This document shows positions 35,975 through 43,131 of a stretch of DNA of 64,000 nt, one piece after another. This DNA comes from a bacterium (lineage in GTDB: Bacteria; Zhuqueibacterota; Zhuqueibacteria; Oleimicrobiales; Geothermoviventaceae), in contig JAPWUV010000004.1 in NCBI GenBank assembly GCA_028275345.1, forward strand, positions 124,001 through 188,000. The letters run 5' to 3'. Each line of letters begins with the position of its first letter. Within the stretch, counting starts at the first letter, position 1. A model generated the notes under the pieces. It was not told where the DNA came from and made no database searches. It was given only the letters and a program-made list of their open reading frames with translations. The position numbers were made by a program, and so were the translations under genes.

Positions 35975-37177
35975 TCAAAAGCCGGACACAAAGCCCACCG
36001 CGGCCCTCGTGGCCTTCGCTTCGAGATCGTACGTCACCTCGCCCGCCAGCCTCAGGTTACGCCGCAGCAGGTACGAGAGGTTGACGGTCGCGCTGCGATA
36101 CTTGAGCTCGCTGAACCCGCTCGGCGGATCAACCCAATTGTACAGGAAAGTGAGGAAGGGCCGACCCGCGGGTCCCCGGATCGCCCAGATAGCTTCCACG
36201 AAACCGCCCTTTGTGGTCACCCTTTCCGCTCCCGAGGCGAGGAAGAGGGGATTGTCGTCCCGGCGCACGAGGAACTGGGTGTTGAGCTGCAGTTTGTCCA
36301 TTACATCGGCGGTCGCGTCGATTCCCAGGTAGTGGAAGCGGTTCACGGCGTTGACGGAGTCCCTCACGGCGGCTTCTCCGCGGTAACCGAAGCCACCGAG
36401 GCGGAGCGGTCCGATCGATTGGGAAACTCGGAGCATGAAATTCTTCTTGTTGTCGGAATCGAAAGCGCGGGCGGTCTCTGCGGGTCCGATCCCATTTCCG
36501 TTCACCACCTCGAGCACGAGGTCGAGCCCGAAGGGGGCCCCGTACGCCACGGTGATGCCCCGGTCGTAGGTCAGATCGCTCGGTGTCGGTCCCACTTTGA
36601 CCTTGTAGATCTGGTAGTCTTCCAGGGTGATTCGCAGCTCCCGTTTGAACAGGGGATCGGAGACCTGAAATTGCCCCACCAAGATGTCCAGGTCGGCGCC
36701 CAAGAGGTTGTTGAAGTACAAGTAGGCGTCCTCGATCCCGGCGATTTCGCCTCGTTCATTCATCAGGAAGTAGAGGTAGTAGCCGACATTGTGGGCGACT
36801 TGCCCTCCGGACAGGATCTTGAGGTAATAAGGCCACTGGAAATCGCTAGCCCGGCCGAGCTTCTTGGACTGCAGGCTTGCATAGCCGTCGAAGCGGATGG
36901 CCAGCGGCAGCTCTCTCTGGAGGGTGAGGAGCTCATCTCCGGTGTCGAAGAAGGCTCGGACGGGTTCCTTGTCCTCGAGCTTGAAGCCATTCGCCGCGAA
37001 ATCGTCGCCGTACGGTTTGAGCCGGGGGACAGGAGCGTGGCAGGTGGAGCAGGAGAGGCGGTATTTCCTCGCGAAAGCGGGGATGGCATCGGCATCGGCA
37101 GTCCACATGAGCCATGCCCCGAAGATGGCTGCCCAGAGCGCAGCGCTCAGCCCTTTGCGGATTCTCCCACGACGCAT
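35975..37177 (-). CDS. Monoheme cytochrome c-beta-barrel porin fusion
   Basis: A 400-residue protein with a Sec signal (about 10-31). Immediately after it comes a single haem motif in RLSCSTCHAPVPRLKPYGDD. The remaining 330 residues are alternating beta strands typical of an outer-membrane barrel, ending in a C-terminal Phe (GFVSGF). Proteins of this form (one CXXCH just before a porin) occur beside multiheme cytochromes in several phyla. The haem would sit at the periplasmic mouth of the pore. The pentaheme cytochrome gene lies 63 bases upstream. A second electron outlet across the outer membrane is inferred. Confidence 0.8.
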   Translation of the reverse strand: MRRGRIRKGLSAALWAAIFGAWLMWTADADAIPAFARKYRLSCSTCHAPVPRLKPYGDDFAANGFKLEDKEPVRAFFDTGDELLTLQRELPLAIRFDGYASLQSKKLGRASDFQWPYYLKILSGGQVAHNVGYYLYFLMNERGEIAGIEDAYLYFNNLLGADLDILVGQFQVSDPLFKRELRITLEDYQIYKVKVGPTPSDLTYDRGITVAYGAPFGLDLVLEVVNGNGIGPAETARAFDSDNKKNFMLRVSQSIGPLRLGGFGYRGEAAVRDSVNAVNRFHYLGIDATADVMDKLQLNTQFLVRRDDNPLFLASGAERVTTKGGFVEAIWAIRGPAGRPFLTFLYNWVDPPSGFSELKYRSATVNLSYLLRRNLRLAGEVTYDLEAKATRAAVGFVSGF

Positions 37178-37240
37178 CGCACGTCTCCTCGTTGGTTTGG
37201 TTCCCCGCTACAACGGACCGCACAAGCCGAAAACTGCAGC

Positions 37241-38602
37241 TCAATCGACTACGTCGAACCAAGTGCTGGCTTCGTTGACGCGGATGATCTCCGTCTCGTC
37301 TTCCGGCACACCGAGAAAATCGGCCACGGATTTCACCAGCCGCCGGTAATTGAGCTCGGCACGGACGGTAACCCGCCCGATGGCGATGTCCTGCGGGACC
37401 AGCCAAGTGTAGGTCTCGATCTTGGTTTCGCGCGGGCCGATCCGGTAATCGACGCCCTGCGAGGCGGTATTCCACTGGGCGATGGTCCTGCGCCCCCTCG
37501 GATCGAAGTAGGGGAGACAGAAGATGCGGTCCCCTTCGGGAAGCGCATCCCGCGGCAAGCCCTGGAATGTCGGGTCCCCGAGGATCTCCCCGATGTCCTG
37601 GTAGGCCAGCTCATTGCTGGTGATGGTTTGCTCCTCGCCCGCAAATCCCTTGCGATCCACGGGCAGGTGATAGACCCGCCCCTTGGCGTCGACGGCCTCC
37701 ACGTGGAGCCAAAGCTGCCTCTCCTCCGCTGACCCCGAGGGGACCTTGTGACCGCACTTCCCATTGAAGAGTTGCACAGTGATGACGATCCGGTCGCCGG
37801 GTTCCACCTCCCGCTCGCTCGGATGCATGCGGACCTCGATGGCCCCCTTCACCTTGCCGGGATCATGCGCACCGTGAAAGAGGTGCTGGGCGATGTCGGG
37901 ATGCTCTTCCTTCGCCGTATTGGCGCTGCGGCCAGGGGCGCGGGGCATGTGGCAGACCTGGCAGGGCACACCCTCCTTCGCGTACGGCCCCTCCGCCCAT
38001 TCCAATTGGGTCGACTTCACCCACACGCCGTAAGGGCTTTTTTCGTTGTGGCAGGTACCGCAAAACTCCGCGGTGCGGAGAAACTCCGAGTAGCGCGTGA
38101 TGTGGTGGGGACTCACCACGCCTTCCCGGTTGCCGTGCTTCACCCTACCCGGCTCGAGGATGTAGTTGTAGTTGTAGGAGGTGTCCGCCGTCCGCCCGAC
38201 GACCAAATGGCAGACCTCGCAGCTCACGGCCTCGTTAGCGCGACTGCCAGCCGAAGGGAGGGGAGGAGGCGTGTCGCCGGACACGAAAGCCAAGGGGGAA
38301 TGGCAGCCGTTGCAGCCTGCCTTGACCCCCGCAACCTTCGGATCCTTCTCCGCATGAGGGACCGCCAGCTTGAAGTACTCGATTTCGTCCCAGTGGTGGA
38401 CATATGCTTGGGACATCATCGCCTGCTGCCACTGGTAGTAAAAATCGACGTGGCACTGCCGGCAGGTCTCCGGACGTTCAAAATCGGCGTATTTCCGAGT
38501 GCCGTAGGCCTCGTCGCCGCCGCGCGCTTGCCCGTGGACCGACGCTCCCACCGCCAGGATCAAAAGACAGGTCCCCGCTGCCAGGACGCTTCTCCTGCGC
38601 AT
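37241..38602 (-). CDS. Pentaheme cytochrome c with C-terminal beta domain
   Basis: A 453-residue protein with a signal peptide (about 4-26). The N-terminal half has five CXXCH motifs (CRQCH, CNGCH, CEVCH, CGTCH and CQVCH) in a cytochrome c554-like arrangement. The C-terminal half (about 235-453) is beta-rich and has the GHKVPSG motif common in this cytochrome group. GGGAGGGG precedes the ATG. It is probably periplasmic and donates to, or accepts from, the cytochrome-porin fusion encoded next. Similarity to c554/NrfA-like families raises a nitrogen-compound role, but five motifs and the context do not fix one. Confidence 0.85.
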   Translation of the reverse strand: MRRRSVLAAGTCLLILAVGASVHGQARGGDEAYGTRKYADFERPETCRQCHVDFYYQWQQAMMSQAYVHHWDEIEYFKLAVPHAEKDPKVAGVKAGCNGCHSPLAFVSGDTPPPLPSAGSRANEAVSCEVCHLVVGRTADTSYNYNYILEPGRVKHGNREGVVSPHHITRYSEFLRTAEFCGTCHNEKSPYGVWVKSTQLEWAEGPYAKEGVPCQVCHMPRAPGRSANTAKEEHPDIAQHLFHGAHDPGKVKGAIEVRMHPSEREVEPGDRIVITVQLFNGKCGHKVPSGSAEERQLWLHVEAVDAKGRVYHLPVDRKGFAGEEQTITSNELAYQDIGEILGDPTFQGLPRDALPEGDRIFCLPYFDPRGRRTIAQWNTASQGVDYRIGPRETKIETYTWLVPQDIAIGRVTVRAELNYRRLVKSVADFLGVPEDETEIIRVNEASTWFDVVD

Positions 38603-38630
38603 AGTCCCCTCCCGAAGTACGTTGCCGTCT

Positions 38631-39110
38631 CTACATCATGCGGTTTCGAAGCTCCACCAGTCGGCGGATGTGGGACTTTTCCTCTTCGATCAGCCGGTTC
38701 AGAACCCCTCGATCCTGCTCCGCGACGAAATCCCGCAGCTCGTGGAAGTACAGGATGTTGTCCTTCTCAATCTGAAGCGCGAAGCGGAACACCCGGCCCA
38801 AGTCCTTCATCCCCCGGGCCACCTTGGAGGCTTCCTCCACGCCTGGGAACACGCGTTCCTGCACCATGGCGCGGAGGTAGCGCCCCACCTCTTCCCAGTC
38901 GTACGGGCCAGACAGGGCCAGACGTTCGGTTTCCTCCCGCATGGACTCGAACACCTGCATATGGCGAGTTTCTTCCGCGGCCAGCCACCGGAAGACGTTC
39001 CTCACCTCCTCCTCACTTGCCGCCTTCGCCACCGCATCGAAGAATTCCTTTCCCTCCCTCTCGATCTGGATTGCCAGCTCAATGGCTTCGTTCTTGGAGA
39101 ATTGCTCCAT
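38631..39110 (-). CDS. Ferritin-like/rubrerythrin-type diiron protein (fourth paralogue)
   Basis: A 159-residue helix bundle with ligand motifs in QIEREGKEFF, AEETRHMQVF, QIEKDNILYF and EEEKSHIRRL, so the diiron site looks complete. The ATG at 39110 has a GGGAG-type ribosome-binding site. It lies 28 bases before the pentaheme cytochrome gene and is surely co-transcribed with it. It belongs to the erythrin group that lacks a fused rubredoxin. It probably reduces peroxide in the cytoplasm. Confidence 0.85.
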   Translation of the reverse strand: MEQFSKNEAIELAIQIEREGKEFFDAVAKAASEEEVRNVFRWLAAEETRHMQVFESMREETERLALSGPYDWEEVGRYLRAMVQERVFPGVEEASKVARGMKDLGRVFRFALQIEKDNILYFHELRDFVAEQDRGVLNRLIEEEKSHIRRLVELRNRMM

Positions 39111-39195
39111 GGTCCGCTTCTCCCTCACCTGCTTCTGCGTAATGGGTTCGTCTGTCCGCTAGTGGTCCCGAGCCAAGCGAGATCGTCTCGCCGGG

Positions 39196-39645
39196 TCAGA
39201 ACTCCGTCAAGATGCCCTCATCGTACTGCCTCTGAAGTCGGTCGCGGTGCTTCACTTCCTCGCCGGCGAGCAGAGCGAAGAGGTTGCGAAGCTCGCCGGA
39301 TACCCCCGAGGCCAGCTTTCGGTAGAGCTCGTAGGACTTTTCCTCCCGCTGGATCGCCAGAAGGAAAGCCTCCTGCAGGCTCATCTCGGGTCGGAACTCC
39401 TGTTCCGTCGTGTAGTCGCTCAGGCGGATGTCGTGCAGTTCGCTGGTGGGCGCGCTGCGGATGGCCTCGAAATCCAGCTCCTGAAGCATCCTCCGATGGC
39501 CCCGTTCCTCCTCAGCCAGCTCCTCGAAAAGCTGCCGTACGTGGGGAAGTTCCACCCTCCTGGCCAACTGGGAGTAGAGTTGAACCGCCTGAATCTCCTT
39601 TGCGATGGCGAACTCCAAGATCTGCGCGAACGTATTCTCGCCCAT
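39196..39645 (-). CDS. Ferritin-like/rubrerythrin-type diiron protein (third paralogue)
   Basis: A 149-residue helix bundle with ligand motifs in AKEIQAVQLY, EEERGHRRML, QREEKSYELY and GEEVKHRDRL. The ATG at 39645 follows AAGGG; the open frame upstream overlaps the previous gene but has no signal. The connecting region between helices two and three is Asp/Glu-rich. A complete diiron site is expected, with peroxide-reducing or iron-oxidising activity. Confidence 0.84.
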   Translation of the reverse strand: MGENTFAQILEFAIAKEIQAVQLYSQLARRVELPHVRQLFEELAEEERGHRRMLQELDFEAIRSAPTSELHDIRLSDYTTEQEFRPEMSLQEAFLLAIQREEKSYELYRKLASGVSGELRNLFALLAGEEVKHRDRLQRQYDEGILTEF

Positions 39646-39745
39646 TGGAAAACCCTTGTTGATTTGGCTCAGCGTCTCTGCCCCCCTTCCCGGCGAGGCT
39701 GGGCCGAGAGGGTATTCCCTCGCAGCCTGGACCCGGCGGTCTTCC

Positions 39746-40156
39746 CTATTGGTCAAGCCAGGATTGGAGCACGTCGAGGTTCTCCTCTTCTTCCGTCAGG
39801 AGGTGGAGCAGCTGGTGGTGCGTCGCTGGCTCTTCGCGGCAGAGATCGAGGTAAGCCCGGTAGCTGGCCACCAACTGCTGCTGCAGCGAGAGGTCCGCAC
39901 GGAGCATGTCCAGGAATCCACCGGCTATGCGGATTTCCTCCGGCTGCGCCGTGGGGATCGCGTCGAAGTGGTTAATTCGCTCCGCAAGGACCTCGGCATG
40001 GCGCATGTGCTGAATGGCCAGTTGTTTCACCGCCTGGCGGAGCACAGGACTCGCCCGGCCTTGGGAGAGCACATGGTGCCAGAAGAACTGGATCGAGGCC
40101 GCCAGCTCCTGAGCCAGCGCATGATTAAGCGCCTCCACGAGCCGCTGCACGTCCAT
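39746..40156 (-). CDS. Ferritin-like protein with altered metal site (second paralogue)
   Basis: A 136-residue protein clearly homologous to its upstream neighbour (shared EALNHALAQELAA, MRHAEVLAERIN and EEEE segments). Several diiron ligands are changed: the first ExxH has become His-x-x-His (QHMRHAE), the helix-three Glu region is Gln-rich (SLQQQLVASY), and the last ExxH is EEENLDVL, without His. It may bind a different metal, be a structural partner of the intact paralogue, or be losing function. It starts 14 bases after that paralogue, which favours a hetero-oligomer. Confidence 0.8.
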   Translation of the reverse strand: MDVQRLVEALNHALAQELAASIQFFWHHVLSQGRASPVLRQAVKQLAIQHMRHAEVLAERINHFDAIPTAQPEEIRIAGGFLDMLRADLSLQQQLVASYRAYLDLCREEPATHHQLLHLLTEEEENLDVLQSWLDQ

Positions 40157-40170
40157 CGCTTGGCCTCTGC

Positions 40171-40572
40171 CTACTTCAGGGAGAGGAAGAAGTCGTGGTG
40201 TTCTTCCTCCTCGCCCAGGATCTTGAGGATGAGGTCCTGCGTCACGGGATCGTCCTTGGCCAGCTCGTAAATCTTCTTGTACAGCTCGATCGCTTCCTCC
40301 TCCGCCTTCACGTCATCGCTGATCATCTTCTGGAGGTCGCCTCCCACCCTCACCTGGCCGATCTTGATTGTCGGGGTGCCTCCCAGGTAGTTGATCCGCT
40401 CCGCCAGGGCCTCGGCATGGCGCATCTCGGCGATGGAGATCTTCTTCACCTCGTCGCGAAAGCCCGGGCTTTCCAACCCCTTGGCCATCACGTGATGCCA
40501 CATGTACTGAGTGAGGGCTGCCAGCTCGAGGCTGAGGGCGTCGTTCAAGGCATCGATGATCTTGCCAGACAT
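40171..40572 (-). CDS. Bacterioferritin-like diiron protein (first paralogue)
   Basis: A 133-residue ferritin-like protein, shorter than bacterioferritin (about 155-160). The ligand set is intact: Glu in SLELAALTQY, ExxH in AEMRHAEAL, Glu in EEEAIELYKK and ExxH in GEEEEHHDFF. No haem-binding Met can be assigned. A strong AGAGGAGGTG lies inside the end of the regulator gene, and the ATG follows that gene's stop by one base, so the two are coupled. As the first structural gene after the PerR-type regulator, it is probably the most strongly expressed iron/peroxide handler of the run. Confidence 0.86.
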   Translation of the reverse strand: MSGKIIDALNDALSLELAALTQYMWHHVMAKGLESPGFRDEVKKISIAEMRHAEALAERINYLGGTPTIKIGQVRVGGDLQKMISDDVKAEEEAIELYKKIYELAKDDPVTQDLILKILGEEEEHHDFFLSLK

Positions 40573-40573
40573 C

Positions 40574-41017
40574 TCACACCTCCTCTGCTTTGGTTCCCCA
40601 TTGCCGCAGCTGGAAACACTCGGGACAAAGCCCGTAGAAGGTCAAGCTGTGGACGAGGTTGCGGTATCCCGTTTTCTCGGCCACCAGCTGATCCAGCGTG
40701 CTTTCCACGTCCAGTTCCAAGTCCTCGACCTTGCCGCAGGCGCGGCAGATCACATGGGCATGGAGCTCCGGATATCCGTCGAAGCGAGACCCCTCTCCGA
40801 GGTGCGTGATCTCGCGGATAAGCCCCTGCTCCGCAAGGAGCTTCAGGTTCCGGTAAACCGTGCCGAGCGAAATGGTGGGAATCTGTTTGACAGCTTCGCG
40901 GTGGATCTCAGCGGCATTCGGGTGATCCCGCCGGGAGCGCACAATCTCGTAGATGATGCGGCGCTGACGTGTGAGCCTTCTCCCGGGTGGTCGCAATGCC
41001 TCTTCTGGTTCCCTCAT
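40574..41017 (-). CDS. perR: PerR-type Fur family regulator
   Basis: A 147-residue Fur-family repressor. The winged helix holds ISLGTVYRNLKLLAEQGLI. Ligands known from PerR are all visible: His in RDHPNAAEI, Asp in SRFDGYPE, HxH in LHAHVIC and Asp in CGKVEDLE. Two CXXC pairs (CRACG and CPECF) form the structural zinc site. The RFD Asp is the feature separating peroxide-sensing PerR from Fur. The ATG at 41017 (after GAAGGGG) is chosen because the promoter and operator lie just upstream; an earlier ATG at 41062 would fall within the operator. It heads a run of iron and oxygen genes and probably represses it with Fe or Mn bound. Confidence 0.9.
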   Translation of the reverse strand: MREPEEALRPPGRRLTRQRRIIYEIVRSRRDHPNAAEIHREAVKQIPTISLGTVYRNLKLLAEQGLIREITHLGEGSRFDGYPELHAHVICRACGKVEDLELDVESTLDQLVAEKTGYRNLVHSLTFYGLCPECFQLRQWGTKAEEV

Positions 41018-41050
41018 CCCAACCCCTTCGCGGGATTGTTCCGCTAGTTT

Positions 41051-41069
41051 ATTGAGAACCATTTTCAAT
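41051..41069 (-). promoter_or_regulatory. PerR/Fur-type operator (19-bp inverted repeat)
   Basis: ATTGAGAACCATTTTCAAT is an 8-3-8 inverted repeat with one mismatch per arm, the size of a Fur-family box. It overlaps the -10 element and start point of the perR promoter, so binding would block transcription. Autoregulation of perR and control of the following genes are inferred. Confidence 0.72.
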
Positions 41070-41094
41070 CTATCAAATCAGCCGAGAAAGTCAA
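41067..41094 (-). promoter_or_regulatory. Promoter of perR and the oxygen-defence run
   Basis: Read on the minus strand: TTGACT (41094-41089, five of six), a 16-base spacer, and TAGATT (41072-41067, four of six). The start point falls near 41060, about 43 bases before the ATG, and within the inverted repeat. Confidence 0.66.
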
Positions 41095-41317
41095 GGGGGA
41101 ATTGATGTCGCGGACCCAAGGGATCCACGCGCTTGGGCGGAAAGGTCTGTGCCGGAAGGGGGCCTGGAAATCTGCGTCAAGTCGGTGAATTCTCGTCCAA
41201 AAGACTTGATTTTCTTCTCCGGGGGAGAGACAATGAAGCGGGGGGAAGGAAGGACAATGTGCCCGGGTATTTCCGCTTCGCTACCCAGCATGGGGCTCAG
41301 CGAGACGGGAGGTCGCC
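41095..41317 (+). other. Divergent intergenic stretch
   Basis: About 220 bases between the perR promoter and the small plus-strand ORFs. A weak plus-strand promoter could be TTGATT (41206-41211) with GACAAT (41229-41234) at 17-base spacing. An ORF at 41149-41337 crosses the next start and is not supported. Confidence 0.35.
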
Positions 41318-41515
41318 ATGGAAGGGCAGACCTTTGATACGAGGGACTTTCTGATCCTGGAGCAACTGCCGCCTTCCTCGAATGCCCTTCGTCAGAAGAT
41401 CACCAGCATCCTGCTCAGCTCCCAACAGTGGCGCGCCATTGTGGAGGAGGTCGACCCGCAAGATGGTAGCTTCCGCATCATCCTGGAAGGACGCCTGCGG
41501 CGCGGCCATGCGTAA
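41318..41515 (+). CDS. Small 65-residue protein, divergent from perR
   Basis: An unrecognised small acidic protein: LILEQLPPSSNALRQKI, then a helical middle, then FRIILEGRLRRGHA at the end. The ATG at 41318 follows GGGAGG at good spacing. It overlaps the next ORF by eight bases, and both share a closing (F/Y)RIIL(E/V)GRL motif, so they are probably paralogues. No signal, membrane helix or metal site is visible. It diverges from perR and could be co-regulated. Confidence 0.55.
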   Translation: MEGQTFDTRDFLILEQLPPSSNALRQKITSILLSSQQWRAIVEEVDPQDGSFRIILEGRLRRGHA

Positions 41516-41732
41516 GGTTCATTCCACGCCGCCGGGAGCCATCACTTCGAGCACCACGAGCTTCGCGCGCGTGATGCGCCTCGCCCTGGCGGGGGATGAG
41601 CCATCGGTCTGCGACCTCCAGCTCCTGACGGACTGGCTTGAGTCGTCCAGCGGGCTGCGCGCCTACCTCGAGCTCTTCGACCCATGTACAGGCTGTTACC
41701 GCATCATCCTGGTGGGAAGGCTGGGAGACTGA
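41508..41732 (+). CDS. Small 74-residue protein with RIIL-GRL motif
   Basis: An unrecognised small protein starting at the ATG that overlaps the previous stop. The N-terminal 20 residues are Ser/Thr-rich and may not be translated; an internal ATG at 41573 would give a 52-residue form. The core is DLQLLTDWLESSSGLRAYLE, then CTGCYRIILVGRLGD. The end motif matches the previous small protein. The CTGC pair could bind metal or be chance. No ribosome-binding site is obvious, consistent with coupling to the first ORF. Confidence 0.5.
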   Translation: MRKVHSTPPGAITSSTTSFARVMRLALAGDEPSVCDLQLLTDWLESSSGLRAYLELFDPCTGCYRIILVGRLGD

Positions 41733-41787
41733 CCCCCCTGAGTCCGATTCCCCGGAGGCCTGTCTGACGCGCCGATCCGGCGGAGCG

Positions 41788-42876
41788 TCAAGCTGGGGAG
41801 GTTTCCCCGGAGCTCGCAAAGGGCGAAGGGGTGCGTTCTTGCATCCCTTCGCTCCAGAGCTGGCCGCAGGCCGCGCGGATGTCTCGGCCTCGGCTCCAGC
41901 GGACAATGATCGGCGCCGGCAATGGCCGCAACCACCGGCTGAAGCGCTCCACGTGCTCCAGACTTGGCCTCTGATACTCCGGGACGGTCTCATTGTAGGG
42001 GATGAGGTTGATCTTGCAAGGAAAGCCCCGCAGGAGCTGCACCAAGCGCTCGGCGTCTCGCTTGCGGTCGTTCACCCCCCGAATGAGCACGTACTCGAAG
42101 GTGACGCGGCGCCGGGTCTTCTCGTAATAGTACTTGGCGGCTTCGAGCAACTCGTGGATCTTGTACCGGCGGTTGATCGGCATGATCTGGGTACGGGTGT
42201 CATCGTCCGCGGCGTTGAGGGAAATGGCGAGTCGGTACGGTCTCTCCTCCTCAGCCATGCGCCGGATACTCCCGACGATCCCGACGGTGGAGATCACAAT
42301 CTTGCGGTGGCTGATGCTGATCCCGCGCTCGTCGCTGATGAGGTCGGCGGCTCGCATCACCTCCTGGTAATTGAGGAAGGGCTCTCCCATGCCCATGAAG
42401 ACTACGTTGGTCAGCTTCTGGCCGATCGTGCGCTCCACCACCAACAGCTGCTCCAGGATTTCCCACGCCGCGAGATTGCGGCGGAAGCCCATCTGCCCCG
42501 TCGCGCAGAAGGTACACCCCAGTGGGCACCCCACCTGCGACGACAGACAGACGGTTCTTCGGTTCTTCTCGGGGATGTAGACGCACTCCACCGTGTTCCC
42601 ATCTCGGAGACCGAGGAGGAACTTGACGGTGCCGGTCTCCGCCGAGGTCACCGTCTTCAAGACAGGCAAGAGGCCCACGTCAGCTATCTCGCCGAGTCGC
42701 TGACGAACGGCTTTTCCGATGTCGGTCATCTCCTGAAAGGACGTGGCGCGCTTGGTGTACAGCCACGAGAAGATCTGGTCGGCGCGGAAGCGCTCCCAAC
42801 CCTGCTGCACCACCCACTGACGGAGCTCGTCTAGCGTCAGCCCCTTGAGGATCGTCTTTTGCGGCATCTCCGTCAT
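41788..42876 (-). CDS. rlmN: 23S rRNA (A2503-C2)/tRNA A37 methyltransferase RlmN
   Basis: A 362-residue radical-SAM enzyme. The cluster motif CPLGCTFCATGQMG (CX3CX2C) is clear, with GMGEPFLNY, the VGIVGSIRRMA and ISLNAADDDTR segments, and YVLIRGVNDR. The catalytic C-terminal Cys lies in RAACGQLWSEG. It methylates A2503 of 23S rRNA (and A37 of some tRNAs). ATG 42876 is chosen; ATG 42867 is possible. The frame is open far upstream across moxR on the other strand, which is not coding. It is monocistronic and ends 55 bases from the small plus-strand genes. Confidence 0.95.
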   Translation of the reverse strand: MTEMPQKTILKGLTLDELRQWVVQQGWERFRADQIFSWLYTKRATSFQEMTDIGKAVRQRLGEIADVGLLPVLKTVTSAETGTVKFLLGLRDGNTVECVYIPEKNRRTVCLSSQVGCPLGCTFCATGQMGFRRNLAAWEILEQLLVVERTIGQKLTNVVFMGMGEPFLNYQEVMRAADLISDERGISISHRKIVISTVGIVGSIRRMAEEERPYRLAISLNAADDDTRTQIMPINRRYKIHELLEAAKYYYEKTRRRVTFEYVLIRGVNDRKRDAERLVQLLRGFPCKINLIPYNETVPEYQRPSLEHVERFSRWLRPLPAPIIVRWSRGRDIRAACGQLWSEGMQERTPSPFASSGETSPA

Positions 42877-43131
42877 GGCCTTCAGCGAACTCGTCACATT
42901 GGAGAGTCTTTTCCACCCGGAGTGTGGGGGACCGTTTCTGAATTGCCCACCGACTTTCTCCCGACCCCTCGGACGATACCTCTTCTTGGCTTTCCGAATG
43001 TAGCCGAGCGAGCGGGTCGCTCCAAGGAAAAAGTTTGGAAAAGCCTGCCCGAGTGGGTAACTTTCGAGCGGAAACCGACGGGGCCCGGTTCGGGCGAGTC
43101 GAGGGGATGACTGAGGAAGCGGAAGGGCGCG

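Noticed and set aside
41149-41337. 62-codon frame before the small ORFs
   Set aside because: It overlaps the better-supported start at 41318, lacks a ribosome-binding site and has no shared motif.
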